Source: Thalassotalea litorea
GTDB lineage: Bacteria > Pseudomonadota > Gammaproteobacteria > Enterobacterales > Alteromonadaceae
NCBI RefSeq assembly: GCF_005843925.1
Contig: NZ_VCBC01000005.1
Location: 186,001 to 250,000 of the forward strand
Direction: 5' to 3'
DNA: 64,000 nt
Part shown: piece after piece, positions 8,794 to 18,248 of the stretch
How the letters are laid out: every line of letters begins with the position of its first letter
Numbering within the stretch: the first letter of the stretch is position 1
Translations under genes and position numbers: made by a program
The notes under the pieces: model-generated
Seen by the model: the letters and a program-made list of their open reading frames with translations, nothing else
Told to the model about the DNA's origin: nothing
The model's database searches: none

Positions 8794-9015
8794 ATCGATT
8801 GGCTAAATCTAGCAATGTTTATGGTTTATTCCAACTATAAATTAACCTCAGGTTAAATAAATATTAAAAACACGCCAGTATGCGTTAAACTAACAGCCAT
8901 TATCAGGGCTTAGGCTAACGTCGGCAGCCACTAACGATACAAATATTGTTTTGGCTTAAGTCAGACTGTGTTGAAAATAGCTTAATTGCCGTAACCCCGT
9001 AAAAAGCGAAATATC

Positions 9016-10029
9016 ATGGTTAATACATCCATTCCCCTTATTGATTTACACCGTCACCTAGACGGTAATATCCGGCCTGAAACCGTTTGGGATTTAGCGC
9101 AACACCATGGCATCGATTTGCCGGTTGATAATTTTCAGGCATTTATTCCCCATGTCACCATTACCGATAAAGCGAGTGATTTACTCGAGTTTCTCAGTAA
9201 ATTGGATTGGGGGGTTAAGGTGTTAAAAACATTAGACGATTGTTACCGAGTCGGTTACGAAAACGCACAAGACTTAAAGATTGCCGGCATTGATTATGCC
9301 GAACTTAGATTTTCTCCCTATTACATGGCGATGAACCACAGCCTCAACATTGCCGACGTTGTTGAAGCGGTGATCAATGGTGTTCAGCAAGGGTGCAAAG
9401 ATTTTAATGTCAAAGCGAATTTAATTGGTATCTTGAGCCGAACCTTTGGTATTGAAGCATGCCAGCAGGAATTAGATGGGTTACTGGCTCATCAAAAACA
9501 CCTTGTCGCAATCGATTTAGCCGGCGATGAACTGAATCAGCCTGCAGAAAAATTTATTGAGCATTTCAATAAAGCTCGAGCCAGCCATATGCAAGTTACC
9601 GTGCATGCGGGTGAAGCCGCCGGCCCAGAGAGTGTCTGGAGTGCGGTTAAACATTTGGGTGCTCAGCGCATTGGTCATGGTGTGAAAAGTATTGAAGATC
9701 CGGCGTTAATGAACTACCTGGCTGAACAGCAAATCGCGATAGAGTCCTGCCTGACATCCAATTATCAAACAGGCACCATCAGCAATTTGATCCAACACCC
9801 AATCAAACAATTTGTTGAACAAGGGTTACTCACCACGTTAAATACTGATGACCCGGCAGTTGAAGGCATAGAGCTTGCTCATGAGTATCAGCTTGCTAAA
9901 AACCTGCTCGGTTTTAGTGACGAGCAACTTAAGCACATACAAGAAAATGCCTTAACCGCAGCGTTTCTTAGTGACAATGAAAAGTATGCGTTAAGACAAC
10001 GAAAATTAGGTAACCAGATTTCTGGTTAA
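9016..10029 (+). CDS. add: Adenosine deaminase
   Basis: Hydrolytic deamination of adenosine and deoxyadenosine to inosine and deoxyinosine, a zinc enzyme of the amidohydrolase superfamily. Metal and catalytic motifs are all present: LHRHLDGNIRP (zinc His pair), VTVHAGE (zinc His and catalytic Glu), RIGHGVKS, ESCLTSNYQT and TLNTDDP (zinc Asp). The length of 337 residues is usual. It is followed 33 nt later by deoD, so inosine made here can be phosphorolysed directly; the two are probably one operon at the left edge of the nucleoside locus. Confidence 0.95.
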   Translation: MVNTSIPLIDLHRHLDGNIRPETVWDLAQHHGIDLPVDNFQAFIPHVTITDKASDLLEFLSKLDWGVKVLKTLDDCYRVGYENAQDLKIAGIDYAELRFSPYYMAMNHSLNIADVVEAVINGVQQGCKDFNVKANLIGILSRTFGIEACQQELDGLLAHQKHLVAIDLAGDELNQPAEKFIEHFNKARASHMQVTVHAGEAAGPESVWSAVKHLGAQRIGHGVKSIEDPALMNYLAEQQIAIESCLTSNYQTGTISNLIQHPIKQFVEQGLLTTLNTDDPAVEGIELAHEYQLAKNLLGFSDEQLKHIQENALTAAFLSDNEKYALRQRKLGNQISG

Positions 10030-10062
10030 ACAACATTGAACTACCCATAAGAGAACCAAACT

Positions 10063-10767
10063 ATGGCAACTCCACACATCGAAGCAAAACCCAATGACTT
10101 TGCCAGCACCGTATTAATGCCTGGCGATCCGTTACGCGCTAAATTCATCGCCGAGAATTTCCTTGAGGATGCAAGGTGTGTAACCCAGGTACGTAATATG
10201 CTTGGTTACACCGGAACATATAAAGGCAAACGAATTTCAGTGATGGGTTCGGGTATGGGGATCCCATCGATTTCCATTTACGCGACAGAATTATATAAAG
10301 ATTATGGCGTAGAGAGCATTATCCGCATTGGCAGCTGTGGCGCAGTGCGTGACGATGTAAAACTTCGCGATGTGATCATTGGCATGGGCGCTAGCACCGA
10401 CTCTAAAGTCAACCGCTCAAGATTAAGCCAGCACGATTTCGCCGCTATCGCCAATTATGAACTGTTGAACAATGCAGTAAAATCTGCGGAAAAGCTCGGT
10501 AAGCCGGTTCACGTCGGTAATGTATTTACTGCAGATCTATTCTATACCCCTGAGCCTGAGTTATTCGCAAAAATGGAAGCGATGGGAATTTTGGCCGTAG
10601 AAATGGAAGCTGCGGGACTTTATGGTGTTGCTGCGGAATATGGAAAAAAAGCGCTGGCGGTATTTACGGTCAGCGATCATATAAAAACCGGTGAACAAAC
10701 CACCTCAGAAGAACGACAAACAACATTTAAAGATATGATGGAAATCACATTGGAATCCATTGTTTAA
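10063..10767 (+). CDS. deoD: Purine nucleoside phosphorylase DeoD type
   Basis: Splits purine (deoxy)ribonucleosides with phosphate into base and (deoxy)ribose 1-phosphate. The 234-residue hexameric bacterial type is clear from [29 protein letters not shown] (phosphate binding), [26 protein letters not shown] (ribose binding) and the catalytic Asp of FTVSDHI. The product deoxyribose 1-phosphate is the substrate of DeoB, and later DeoC, both encoded in this locus. No deoA is present in the window. Confidence 0.96.
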   Translation: MATPHIEAKPNDFASTVLMPGDPLRAKFIAENFLEDARCVTQVRNMLGYTGTYKGKRISVMGSGMGIPSISIYATELYKDYGVESIIRIGSCGAVRDDVKLRDVIIGMGASTDSKVNRSRLSQHDFAAIANYELLNNAVKSAEKLGKPVHVGNVFTADLFYTPEPELFAKMEAMGILAVEMEAAGLYGVAAEYGKKALAVFTVSDHIKTGEQTTSEERQTTFKDMMEITLESIV

Positions 10768-10865
10768 ATGACACTTGTTTAGGCGGTATTTTTTAAGCGA
10801 TAACTGATTACATGAAAACTATTTACAACCAAACGATTTACAAAAAAGCGATATACATCAAAACA

Positions 10866-11513
10866 ATGAAAATATTACCACTAAGTTTGCTGATTGGAAC
10901 AACGCTGGCTATGACTATGGGCGCGGCGCCAGCATTGGCGTCGAGTCAGGGAAATAATGATAAACAGCCCCAGGTTTTTGAAGCTGAGCTGGTGTCGATC
11001 AAATCCCATGACGAATTTTTTGATAACATCAAAAAGCATTGTGGGAAAGCCTATCAGGGTACAGTGACCGTGGACAATGCCGGTGGCGATGGCTTTGCCA
11101 ACAAAACACTGATCATGCATGTGCGCAAATGTAGCGCACAGCAACTGCAAATCCCGTTTCACGTAGGTGATGATTCATCAAGAACCTGGTTGCTCAGTAA
11201 AACCGGTTCGGGGTTGCAATTAAAGCATGATCACCGCCATCAAGATGGCAGTAGTGATAAATCTACCATGTATGGTGGCCATACCTTAGATGCGGGTTGG
11301 TCGCAGGCACAATCTTTTCCCGCCGATCAATACTCAAAAGAATTGTTTGTTGATTTAGGGATCCCACAGTCCAATGGCAATACCTGGCAGATGTTTATCT
11401 ACCCTGAAACGTTTACCTATCGGATGATCCGTCAGGGTCGAGAGTTTCGCGTAGACTTTGATTTGACCAAACCGATCACACCGCCGGCTGCACCATGGGG
11501 ATATAAAGACTAA
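10866..11513 (+). CDS. Conserved secreted protein of unknown function
   Basis: A signal peptide (MKILPLSLLIG..., cleavage after PALA) precedes about 190 mature residues. Two cysteines (KHCGKAYQG and VRKCSAQ) may form a disulfide; a histidine-rich stretch LKHDHRHQDG follows, and IPFHVGDDSSRTW looks like the conserved core. Similar secreted proteins occur in other marine gammaproteobacteria without assigned function. A start at 10812 would add 18 residues before the signal; neither start has a good ribosome site. Placed between deoD and a TonB-dependent receptor, it may belong to the nucleoside locus, but it could be an unrelated neighbour. Confidence 0.65.
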   Translation: MKILPLSLLIGTTLAMTMGAAPALASSQGNNDKQPQVFEAELVSIKSHDEFFDNIKKHCGKAYQGTVTVDNAGGDGFANKTLIMHVRKCSAQQLQIPFHVGDDSSRTWLLSKTGSGLQLKHDHRHQDGSSDKSTMYGGHTLDAGWSQAQSFPADQYSKELFVDLGIPQSNGNTWQMFIYPETFTYRMIRQGREFRVDFDLTKPITPPAAPWGYKD

Positions 11514-11640
11514 AGAAATTCTGCCGGCACCATACCCGTTATCGCATCCAGCTAGCCTTGGTAAGGGAACAAAGATAATGGGATTTATCGATGTCGAGAT
11601 ATCAGGGAGATTATATCGCGACCAAGTACCTCCATGTACA

Positions 11641-11667
11641 AAAAAGCCAACCCGAAGGTTGGCTTTT
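11641..11667. terminator. Bidirectional terminator between secreted protein and TonB receptor
   Basis: Eleven-base-pair stem AAAAGCCAACC / GGTTGGCTTTT with a CGAA tetraloop. A-rich and T-rich flanks make it work on both strands, ending the convergent plus-strand 10866 gene and the minus-strand receptor gene. Confidence 0.85.
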
Positions 11668-11692
11668 AGCTATTGGGTAAACACTACTGTGT

Positions 11693-13942
11693 TTAGAAGC
11701 CGATAGACGCTTCAACACCCCAGAACTGTGGTTCGTTTACAAACGCAGTTAAGTTAAGGAAATCTAGCGCACCATCAACAACAACTTTATCCGTGATGTT
11801 ACGGCCAACAACCGCGACGTCAAGACCGTCATCATTCTTAAAACCGAAACGCAATCCACCGATCCAACGTTCTTCTGCAACAAACTCCGTTGAGTTGTAT
11901 AAGAAAATATTAGACTCGCTGCGATAGTTCCAATCTGTTTGTGCGTATAAGTAACCAGCACTGATTGGATATTCGTACGCAAGGTTGATGTTTGCTAACC
12001 ATTCCGGAGCACGAGGCAATGGATTACCGTCGATAAATACCGTCGTAACAGGACCAAACGGGCCATCAACAACGTTGGCAATTTCATCAGAACTATTACA
12101 AACTGGCGTAGATGAACAGCGTTCAGCTTTTAACTCGCTATCCTGAATTTCAGTTTTGTTGTAACTCATGTTGACGTTTGCAGTTAAGTTATCCGTGATA
12201 ACCGCTTCAAATGAAGTCTCAACACCAGCACCGTATGTATTATCGGCATTTAACAATGAGTTGGTATTTGCCTCACCACCAGTTGCTGTTAACTGTTGAT
12301 CTTCAATATCATAGGTATAAGCCGTGATATTCCAACGCGCATTACCATCGAATAAATCTGCTTTCAAACCGATTTCATAAGACGTTAGAGTTTCTGTATC
12401 CGCTTCACTTGGGAAACCGAAACGACCAATCGTTACCGGACCACGCGATGCATTACCGACTCGAGCGAAGGCAGTCAAATCGTTATTGATGGTATAACGA
12501 GCCGCAACGTCCCAGTTTGCATAACTGTCGTCTTTGTCGATTTCAAATGTCGTCGTTGAGTTACCTGACATTAAATCGATGCTTCGGATATCAAGTGACT
12601 TATCGTCCCACGTATAACGAAGACCTAGAGTAAAGGCCCAGCTATCGTTAGGCGTGTATTCAACTTGACCAAAAATGGCTTCAGATGTTGTTAGCTGATC
12701 AATTTGATAGAAATTGGTCGTATTACCTGCAACATCCAGATCTTTGTTATCAACGGTATAGTCTTCTTTGAAGTAGAAAACACCAGTCTGATAATAGAAA
12801 TTATCGGTTTCACCGGAAATGCGAAGTTCCTGGGTGAACTGGTAGTGTTCATTCAGACCATCGCCAGAGGCAACGTTGAACCAAAGTTGCTTACCTAATT
12901 GGTTTTCAATGCCTGAGAAATCCGTTTCACCACCATCGATATCGGCATAGCTAAAGCTTTCCAATGAATCGTAGCCAGTGATAGAAGTAAACGATAATGC
13001 ATCAAAATCATGTTCAAATTTGAAGCTACCACCGTTATGTTTCATATTGAAGCCTGACGGGCTGTCATGTGAAATTTTGGTTTCGTCAAATTCAGAGCGA
13101 AGACCTTCTTCACCCGATTTGATTGCATTGGCATAGAAGATTTGCGGCATATCACCGTCTTGGTCAAAGCCATGCAGCTTTAATAGTGCACGTGTACCAC
13201 TATCGTTATCAAACAACAGTTGGAAACGATACGCTAGCTCTTCATATCCGCCAACCTTTTCATCACGCGCTTCATTATCAACCCAGGCACCACGCTCTTG
13301 GTGCTTCAAGGAAATACGAGTTGCCCAGTTGTCAGATAACTCAAAGTTCGCAACACCTTCAAGGAAGAATGTATCGCGGCTACCGTAACCGGTGCTCGCA
13401 TAACCAGAATTTTCAAACTGCGGTGCTACAGTTTCAATCTTTACGATACCAGCGGTGGTGTTACGACCGAATAAAGTACCTTGTGGACCATTTAAAACTT
13501 CAACCCGTTGAATATCAAATAAAGGTACGCCCTTTAACACTGGGTTTTCAAGAACGATATCGTCCAAAACCATAGATACTGGCTGGTTAGCATTAACGTC
13601 GAAATCAGTATTACCTAGACCACGAATATAAAAACGAGGTGACTGACGACCGTTTGAAGACTCGATTTGTAAGCTCGGTACACGACCGGCTAATGCACGA
13701 ACGTTTTCACCGGCGCCTAAGTAATCTTTAATATTATCTGCTGACATAGCAGTAACCGTGGCTGGTACATCTTTAACCGTTTCAACTCGCTTACGAGCGG
13801 TAACTTCGATAACTTCCAGCTTTGAAGAATCGACTTGTTGACTCTCCTCTTCTGCAAGAGTTGGACTGGCTGCAAGTGCAGCAACAGATAATATCGCGCC
13901 ATTAATACTCATTGCCAGAGTACTAGGTTTGAAGGTTTTCAT
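11693..13942 (-). CDS. TonB-dependent outer-membrane receptor
   Basis: Protein of 749 residues: signal peptide (cleavage near PTLAEE), a TonB-box-like LEVIEVTARK, a plug domain (KDVPATVTAMSA, RFYIRGLGN, FDIQRVEVLNGPQGTLFGRNTTAG) and a 22-strand-type barrel ending in the terminal aromatic GVEASIGF. The ligand is not evident from sequence. A good ribosome site AGGGAG precedes the ATG at 13942. It sits between deoD and deoB inside a nucleoside catabolic cluster, so import of nucleosides, nucleotides or oligonucleotides is a reasonable hypothesis. An inverted repeat CGATTT/AAATCG at 14032-14049 lies in its upstream region. Confidence 0.88.
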   Translation of the reverse strand: MKTFKPSTLAMSINGAILSVAALAASPTLAEEESQQVDSSKLEVIEVTARKRVETVKDVPATVTAMSADNIKDYLGAGENVRALAGRVPSLQIESSNGRQSPRFYIRGLGNTDFDVNANQPVSMVLDDIVLENPVLKGVPLFDIQRVEVLNGPQGTLFGRNTTAGIVKIETVAPQFENSGYASTGYGSRDTFFLEGVANFELSDNWATRISLKHQERGAWVDNEARDEKVGGYEELAYRFQLLFDNDSGTRALLKLHGFDQDGDMPQIFYANAIKSGEEGLRSEFDETKISHDSPSGFNMKHNGGSFKFEHDFDALSFTSITGYDSLESFSYADIDGGETDFSGIENQLGKQLWFNVASGDGLNEHYQFTQELRISGETDNFYYQTGVFYFKEDYTVDNKDLDVAGNTTNFYQIDQLTTSEAIFGQVEYTPNDSWAFTLGLRYTWDDKSLDIRSIDLMSGNSTTTFEIDKDDSYANWDVAARYTINNDLTAFARVGNASRGPVTIGRFGFPSEADTETLTSYEIGLKADLFDGNARWNITAYTYDIEDQQLTATGGEANTNSLLNADNTYGAGVETSFEAVITDNLTANVNMSYNKTEIQDSELKAERCSSTPVCNSSDEIANVVDGPFGPVTTVFIDGNPLPRAPEWLANINLAYEYPISAGYLYAQTDWNYRSESNIFLYNSTEFVAEERWIGGLRFGFKNDDGLDVAVVGRNITDKVVVDGALDFLNLTAFVNEPQFWGVEASIGF

Positions 13943-14057
13943 GGTTGTCTCCCTGTGACATTAATTTCAACCCGCTTTTTATTATTTATTTCAGGCGATT
14001 GACGACTTTACAATCAGTTACGAATGATAACCGATTTCACCGCAAATCGTTAACTTT

Positions 14058-15275
14058 TTATGACGTTAGCAGGGTTTTAAACGAAGTTCCATATTCGGGT
14101 GGGTGTAAACTAAAAATGTCAGCGATGGTAGCACCAAGATCGGCAAAGGTATTTCTTTGTCCTAAATCAATGCTTTTCATGTTTGGTTGCCAGGCGAGAA
14201 TGGGCACAAACTCGCGAGTGTGGTCACTTCCATGCCAAGTGGGATCACAACCGTGATCTGCGATTAAAAACAGATAATCATCGTTCCGTAGAGATGAAAA
14301 TATTTCAGGTAAGCGAGTGTCGAAGTACTCTAGCGCCTGACCATAACCGATTGGATCACGGCGATGGCCATAATCTTGATCAAAGTTTACCAGATTAGTA
14401 AATACCAGAGTGTTGTCTTTGGCGGTCTCAAATTCCACCAATGACGTATCCACCAGTTCATCAAGTCCAGTCGCTTTCACTTTACGGCTAATTCCCTGAT
14501 GAGCAAAAATATCCGCAATTTTACCGACACTAACAACCTGTCCACCATTGTTATGGATTGCATCTAATACCGTTTTGCCGGGCGGTAGTATTGAATAATC
14601 GCGACGATTACCGGTACGTTGGAAGCTGGCCGCATCATCGCCAATAAAAGGTCTGGCAATGACCCGTCCAATATTCAGATCTAAATCGTCGAGAAGTTCA
14701 CGAACCTGTTCACAATATCGATAGAGATTACTTAAACCAAAGGTGTGTTCATGGGCTGCAACCTGCAACACACTATCGGCCGAGGTATACAGGATCGGCA
14801 CGCCTGTTTGCATGTGCTCTTCCCCGAGTTGCGCAATAATTGTGGTGCCGGATGCATGACAATTGCCGAGTCCACCTTCAATCCCGGTGCGGATTGAGAT
14901 TTGCTCTAATAAAGATTGTGAGAATGAATTGGTTTTTTCATGAAAGTAGCCCCATTCAAAAAGCACCGGAACCCCCATCATTTCCCAGTGACCACTTGGT
15001 GTATCTTTACCAGACGAGATTTCCGCCGCATAACCATAGGCTCCAGCAGTGGCGGTTTGCGATTGCACCGATAATGGCTCGCCACCTGCAGCTTGTGCCG
15101 CTTCAAACAACCCCATTTTGCCTAAATTGGGCAATGCCAGAGTGCGGCCTTCCAGCTCTAAAAACTTAGCGGCTAAATTCGCAAACGTATTCGCACCTAC
15201 ATCACCAAACGATGCCGCATCCGGGGCCGCACCAATACCGAATCCATCAACTACCAAAATTAGCGCACGGGCCAT
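14058..15275 (-). CDS. deoB: Phosphopentomutase
   Basis: Interconverts (deoxy)ribose 1-phosphate and 5-phosphate, linking DeoD to DeoC. It is an alkaline-phosphatase-superfamily metalloenzyme with LVVDGFGIGAAPDA (metal-binding Asp), GKDTPSGHWEMMG (catalytic Thr), NLVNFDQDYGHRRD, LIADHGCDPTWHGSDHTRE and a C-terminal GTSFK motif. About 405 residues, the usual length. ATG 15275 is preferred, with GGAAC just upstream; an in-frame GTG lies 12 nt earlier. It is transcribed divergently from udk-nupC-deoC across a 226-bp shared control region. Confidence 0.95.
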   Translation of the reverse strand: MARALILVVDGFGIGAAPDAASFGDVGANTFANLAAKFLELEGRTLALPNLGKMGLFEAAQAAGGEPLSVQSQTATAGAYGYAAEISSGKDTPSGHWEMMGVPVLFEWGYFHEKTNSFSQSLLEQISIRTGIEGGLGNCHASGTTIIAQLGEEHMQTGVPILYTSADSVLQVAAHEHTFGLSNLYRYCEQVRELLDDLDLNIGRVIARPFIGDDAASFQRTGNRRDYSILPPGKTVLDAIHNNGGQVVSVGKIADIFAHQGISRKVKATGLDELVDTSLVEFETAKDNTLVFTNLVNFDQDYGHRRDPIGYGQALEYFDTRLPEIFSSLRNDDYLFLIADHGCDPTWHGSDHTREFVPILAWQPNMKSIDLGQRNTFADLGATIADIFSLHPPEYGTSFKTLLTS

Positions 15276-15361
15276 AATAAGTTCCACAGTAACAACACAA
15301 TATAGTGAGTATAGTAATGTTAAAGACAGATTAATGTAAGACAGCGTAATGTGATTGCCTG

Positions 15362-15384
15362 GCTAATCGGTTAATTAGCAACCG
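15362..15384. promoter_or_regulatory. Overlapping inverted repeats in the deoB/udk divergent control region
   Basis: GCTAAT (15362-15367) pairs with ATTAGC (15374-15379), and CGGTT (15368-15372) pairs with AACCG (15380-15384). The two interleaved dyads lie 87 bp from the deoB start and 118 bp from the udk start, so one regulator could govern both directions. No family-specific operator is recognised. Confidence 0.35.
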
Positions 15385-15501
15385 AATGATCAAAAAATGT
15401 TAGATAATCATTTGCTAAGGTCATAATTTATTAACATTTTGCTAGTTTTTAGGGCAAAATAAGCGATACTATTTGCATCAATTTTAGATTGCTGACGTAT
15501 T

Positions 15502-16146
15502 TTGTCTATCAACCATCTCACAATCATTGCCGTTGTTGGAGCCTCTGCTTCCGGCAAGTCTTTGTTTGCAAAAACTATCTATAACGAGTTAATTGGTGAA
15601 CTGGGTCAAGATAGTATGACCATCATCAACGAAGACGCCTACTACCGGTGTCAGGATCACCTTCCCTTAGAAGAAAGAGTAAAAACAAATTACGACCATC
15701 CCGATGCCTTCGAACATGATTTATTGACTGAACACTTAAGCAAGTTAAGTCAGGGCCAAGAAGTGGCAATGCCCGTTTACGACTACAAAGCGCATACCCG
15801 GTGCAAAGACGAAGTGATTCGGGTGAAACCTGCGAAAGTCGTATTGGTGGAAGGCATTATGCTATTTACCTGCGCGGAACTCAGAAAAAGGTTCGATATC
15901 AATATTTATATGGATACGCCATTAGACATATGTTTATTGCGCCGTATTAAACGAGATATAGAAGAACGTGGGCGTGATTTGTCATCGATCCATGATCAAT
16001 ATTATTTAACCGTTCGCCCTATGTACTTTCAGTACATTGAACCCTCCCGAAACCATGCAGACATTGTGATTACTCGCGGTGGCCGAAATCGCCGGGCGTT
16101 AGAGCTAATCAAGGCGAAGATTCGCGAACTGGTAAAGGAAAACTAA
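15502..16146 (+). CDS. udk: Uridine kinase
   Basis: Phosphorylates uridine and cytidine to UMP and CMP. P-loop kinase of 214 residues: Walker A GASASGKS, INEDAYYR, the substrate-binding NYDHPDAF, PVYDYKAHTR, VLVEGIMLF and the lid segment RRIKRDIEERGRD. The likely start is TTG at 15502; no convincing ribosome site is seen. It heads the udk-nupC-deoC-phosphatase run, so pyrimidine nucleosides imported by NupC can be salvaged rather than degraded. Confidence 0.9.
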   Translation: MSINHLTIIAVVGASASGKSLFAKTIYNELIGELGQDSMTIINEDAYYRCQDHLPLEERVKTNYDHPDAFEHDLLTEHLSKLSQGQEVAMPVYDYKAHTRCKDEVIRVKPAKVVLVEGIMLFTCAELRKRFDINIYMDTPLDICLLRRIKRDIEERGRDLSSIHDQYYLTVRPMYFQYIEPSRNHADIVITRGGRNRRALELIKAKIRELVKEN

Positions 16147-16182
16147 CATGCAAAAGACGTTGCGGAACAAAAAAGGTAACCC

Positions 16183-17430
16183 ATGGATTTTTCAACCTTA
16201 AGAGCATTGGCAGGCATACTGATATTATTGGCGATTGCCTATTTAGTTTGCCGAGATAAGAAACACATAAAATGGCGAACCGTACTTGGTGCGCTGTTTA
16301 TTCAGATCTCGTTAGGCGCATTGGTTCTCTACGTCCCATGGGGTAAGGATGCATTAATCGCGGTATCTAGCGCCGTTGATAATGTTATCGGTTATGGTAA
16401 AGACGGGATTAATTTTCTATTTGGTGGTCTCGGCACCGACGCCATGTTTGAAAACGGTGTAGGCTTCGTATTCGCCGTCCGGGTATTGCCAATCATCGTA
16501 TTTTTCTCATCACTTATTTCCGTGCTTTATTATCTGGGGATCATGGATAAAGTGGTGAAACTGGTTGGTGGTGCATTGCAAAAATTCTTGCAAACGTCTC
16601 GCCCTGAATCCTTATCCGCCACTGCAAATATATTCGTCGGTCAAACCGAGGCCCCTTTGGTAGTTAAACCCTTCCTGCCCACCATGACCCGTTCCGAGTT
16701 GTTTGCGGTAATGGTTGGTGGTTTAGCGTCTGTTGCCGGTGCTACATTGGCCGGTTACGCCGGGTTAGGCGTTGAGCTTAAATACCTAATTGCTGCTAGC
16801 TTTATGGCCGCCCCCGGTGGCTTGTTAATGGCAAAGTTGATTTTGCCTGAAACCGAAGAGCCTAAAAACGATTTGCATGATTTAACTCATAAAGACCAAC
16901 ATGACGATAGCGTCAATGTGATAGACGCGGCCGCAAACGGCGCGGCGAAAGGACTACAACTGGCGCTGAACGTGGGTGCGATGTTAATGGCATTTGTGGC
17001 ATTAATCGCATTGTTAAACGGATTACTTGGTTGGCTGGGTAGTCTTTTTGGCTTCGACCAATTGTCTTTACAACTAATCCTCGGCTACCTGTTCCAACCG
17101 GTTGCTTATATTCTCGGCGTGCCATGGTCTGAAGCAAATATCGCCGGTAGTTTCCTTGGACAAAAGATTATCGTCAATGAGTTTGTCGCCTATGTTGATT
17201 TCATCGCCAATAAAGACAGTTTAAGTGCCCATACTCAGGCCATTGTGACATTTGCACTGTGTGGTTTTGCTAATTTATCATCCATTGCAATATTGCTCGG
17301 TGGTATTGGTTCACTTGCCCCGAATCGACGTCCTGATATCGCCAAACTGGGTTTAAAAGCCGTATTAGCCGCGAGTTTAGCGAACATGATGAGCGCAGCC
17401 ATTGCTGGCGTGTTTATCTCTTTGCAGTAA
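16183..17430 (+). CDS. nupC: Concentrative nucleoside transporter, NupC family
   Basis: Inner-membrane cation-coupled nucleoside importer of the CNT family, 415 residues with about ten hydrophobic segments. Family signatures are [36 protein letters not shown], the N-terminal VLYVPWGK and [12 protein letters not shown] with [19 protein letters not shown] clear AAGGT ribosome site lies 5 nt before the ATG. It follows udk by 36 nt and precedes deoC by 17 nt, consistent with one transcription unit for nucleoside import and use. Confidence 0.93.
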   Translation: MDFSTLRALAGILILLAIAYLVCRDKKHIKWRTVLGALFIQISLGALVLYVPWGKDALIAVSSAVDNVIGYGKDGINFLFGGLGTDAMFENGVGFVFAVRVLPIIVFFSSLISVLYYLGIMDKVVKLVGGALQKFLQTSRPESLSATANIFVGQTEAPLVVKPFLPTMTRSELFAVMVGGLASVAGATLAGYAGLGVELKYLIAASFMAAPGGLLMAKLILPETEEPKNDLHDLTHKDQHDDSVNVIDAAANGAAKGLQLALNVGAMLMAFVALIALLNGLLGWLGSLFGFDQLSLQLILGYLFQPVAYILGVPWSEANIAGSFLGQKIIVNEFVAYVDFIANKDSLSAHTQAIVTFALCGFANLSSIAILLGGIGSLAPNRRPDIAKLGLKAVLAASLANMMSAAIAGVFISLQ

Positions 17431-17447
17431 AAACAAGGACATGATGT

Positions 17448-18212
17448 ATGTTTGAAGATCGTCATATTGCCGCTCGTCTGGCCATCGCATTAATGGATTT
17501 AACCAGTCTTAATGACGATGATAGCCCAGCCGTGATCGATAACCTTTGCCAACAAGCGCGAACAAATCAAGGCGATACCGCGGCAATTTGTATCTATCCG
17601 CAATTTATCCCGCAGGCAAAGGCGAAACTTGCGAGCAGTGATGTTCAAATCGCTACGGTGGTGAATTTCCCATCCGGTAATGGCCAGATAGATATGATTG
17701 TCAGTCAAACCAATCAGGTCATCGATTATGGTGCCGATGAAGTCGATTTGGTATTGCCTTATCAAGCATTAATGCAGGGCAACCTCGACACGCCCAAAGC
17801 TATGGTTGAACAGGTAAAAGCGGCTTGCGGTAACCAAGTTCTCCTGAAAGTAATTATTGAGTCCGGTATTCTGGCAGAGGCCAAACTCATTCAAAAAGCC
17901 AGTGAAATTGCGATTAATGCTGGCGCAGATTTTATTAAAACGTCGACTGGTAAAGTTGCCGTCAATGCTACCCTGTCAGCCGCAAAAACAATGCTTGATG
18001 TCATTGCAGTTATCAACCCAAAAGTCGGATTCAAAGCCGCTGGCGGTGTTCGCACCCTTGACGATGCTGTGCGCTATATGCAGCTTGGTGCGGATAGACT
18101 CGGAAATGACTATCTCAGCAAAAAGACATTTCGATTTGGCGCCAGCGGCCTATTGTCCAACCTGCTCAGCGAATTGGGTCAGGAATCTGGAGATTTAAAC
18201 TCAAAATATTGA
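17448..18212 (+). CDS. deoC: Deoxyribose-phosphate aldolase
   Basis: Cleaves 2-deoxyribose 5-phosphate to acetaldehyde and glyceraldehyde 3-phosphate, the last step of deoxynucleoside breakdown. Class I aldolase of 254 residues, the longer enterobacterial type. The Schiff-base lysine lies in DFIKTSTGKVAVNAT, the second active-site lysine in VGFKAAGGVRT, and CIYPQF and LKVIIESG are the usual strands. AAGGA precedes the ATG by 8 nt. Confidence 0.95.
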   Translation: MFEDRHIAARLAIALMDLTSLNDDDSPAVIDNLCQQARTNQGDTAAICIYPQFIPQAKAKLASSDVQIATVVNFPSGNGQIDMIVSQTNQVIDYGADEVDLVLPYQALMQGNLDTPKAMVEQVKAACGNQVLLKVIIESGILAEAKLIQKASEIAINAGADFIKTSTGKVAVNATLSAAKTMLDVIAVINPKVGFKAAGGVRTLDDAVRYMQLGADRLGNDYLSKKTFRFGASGLLSNLLSELGQESGDLNSKY

Positions 18213-18248
18213 CACCAGTTTAGCGATGTCAATTGAATAAGGAATTCT

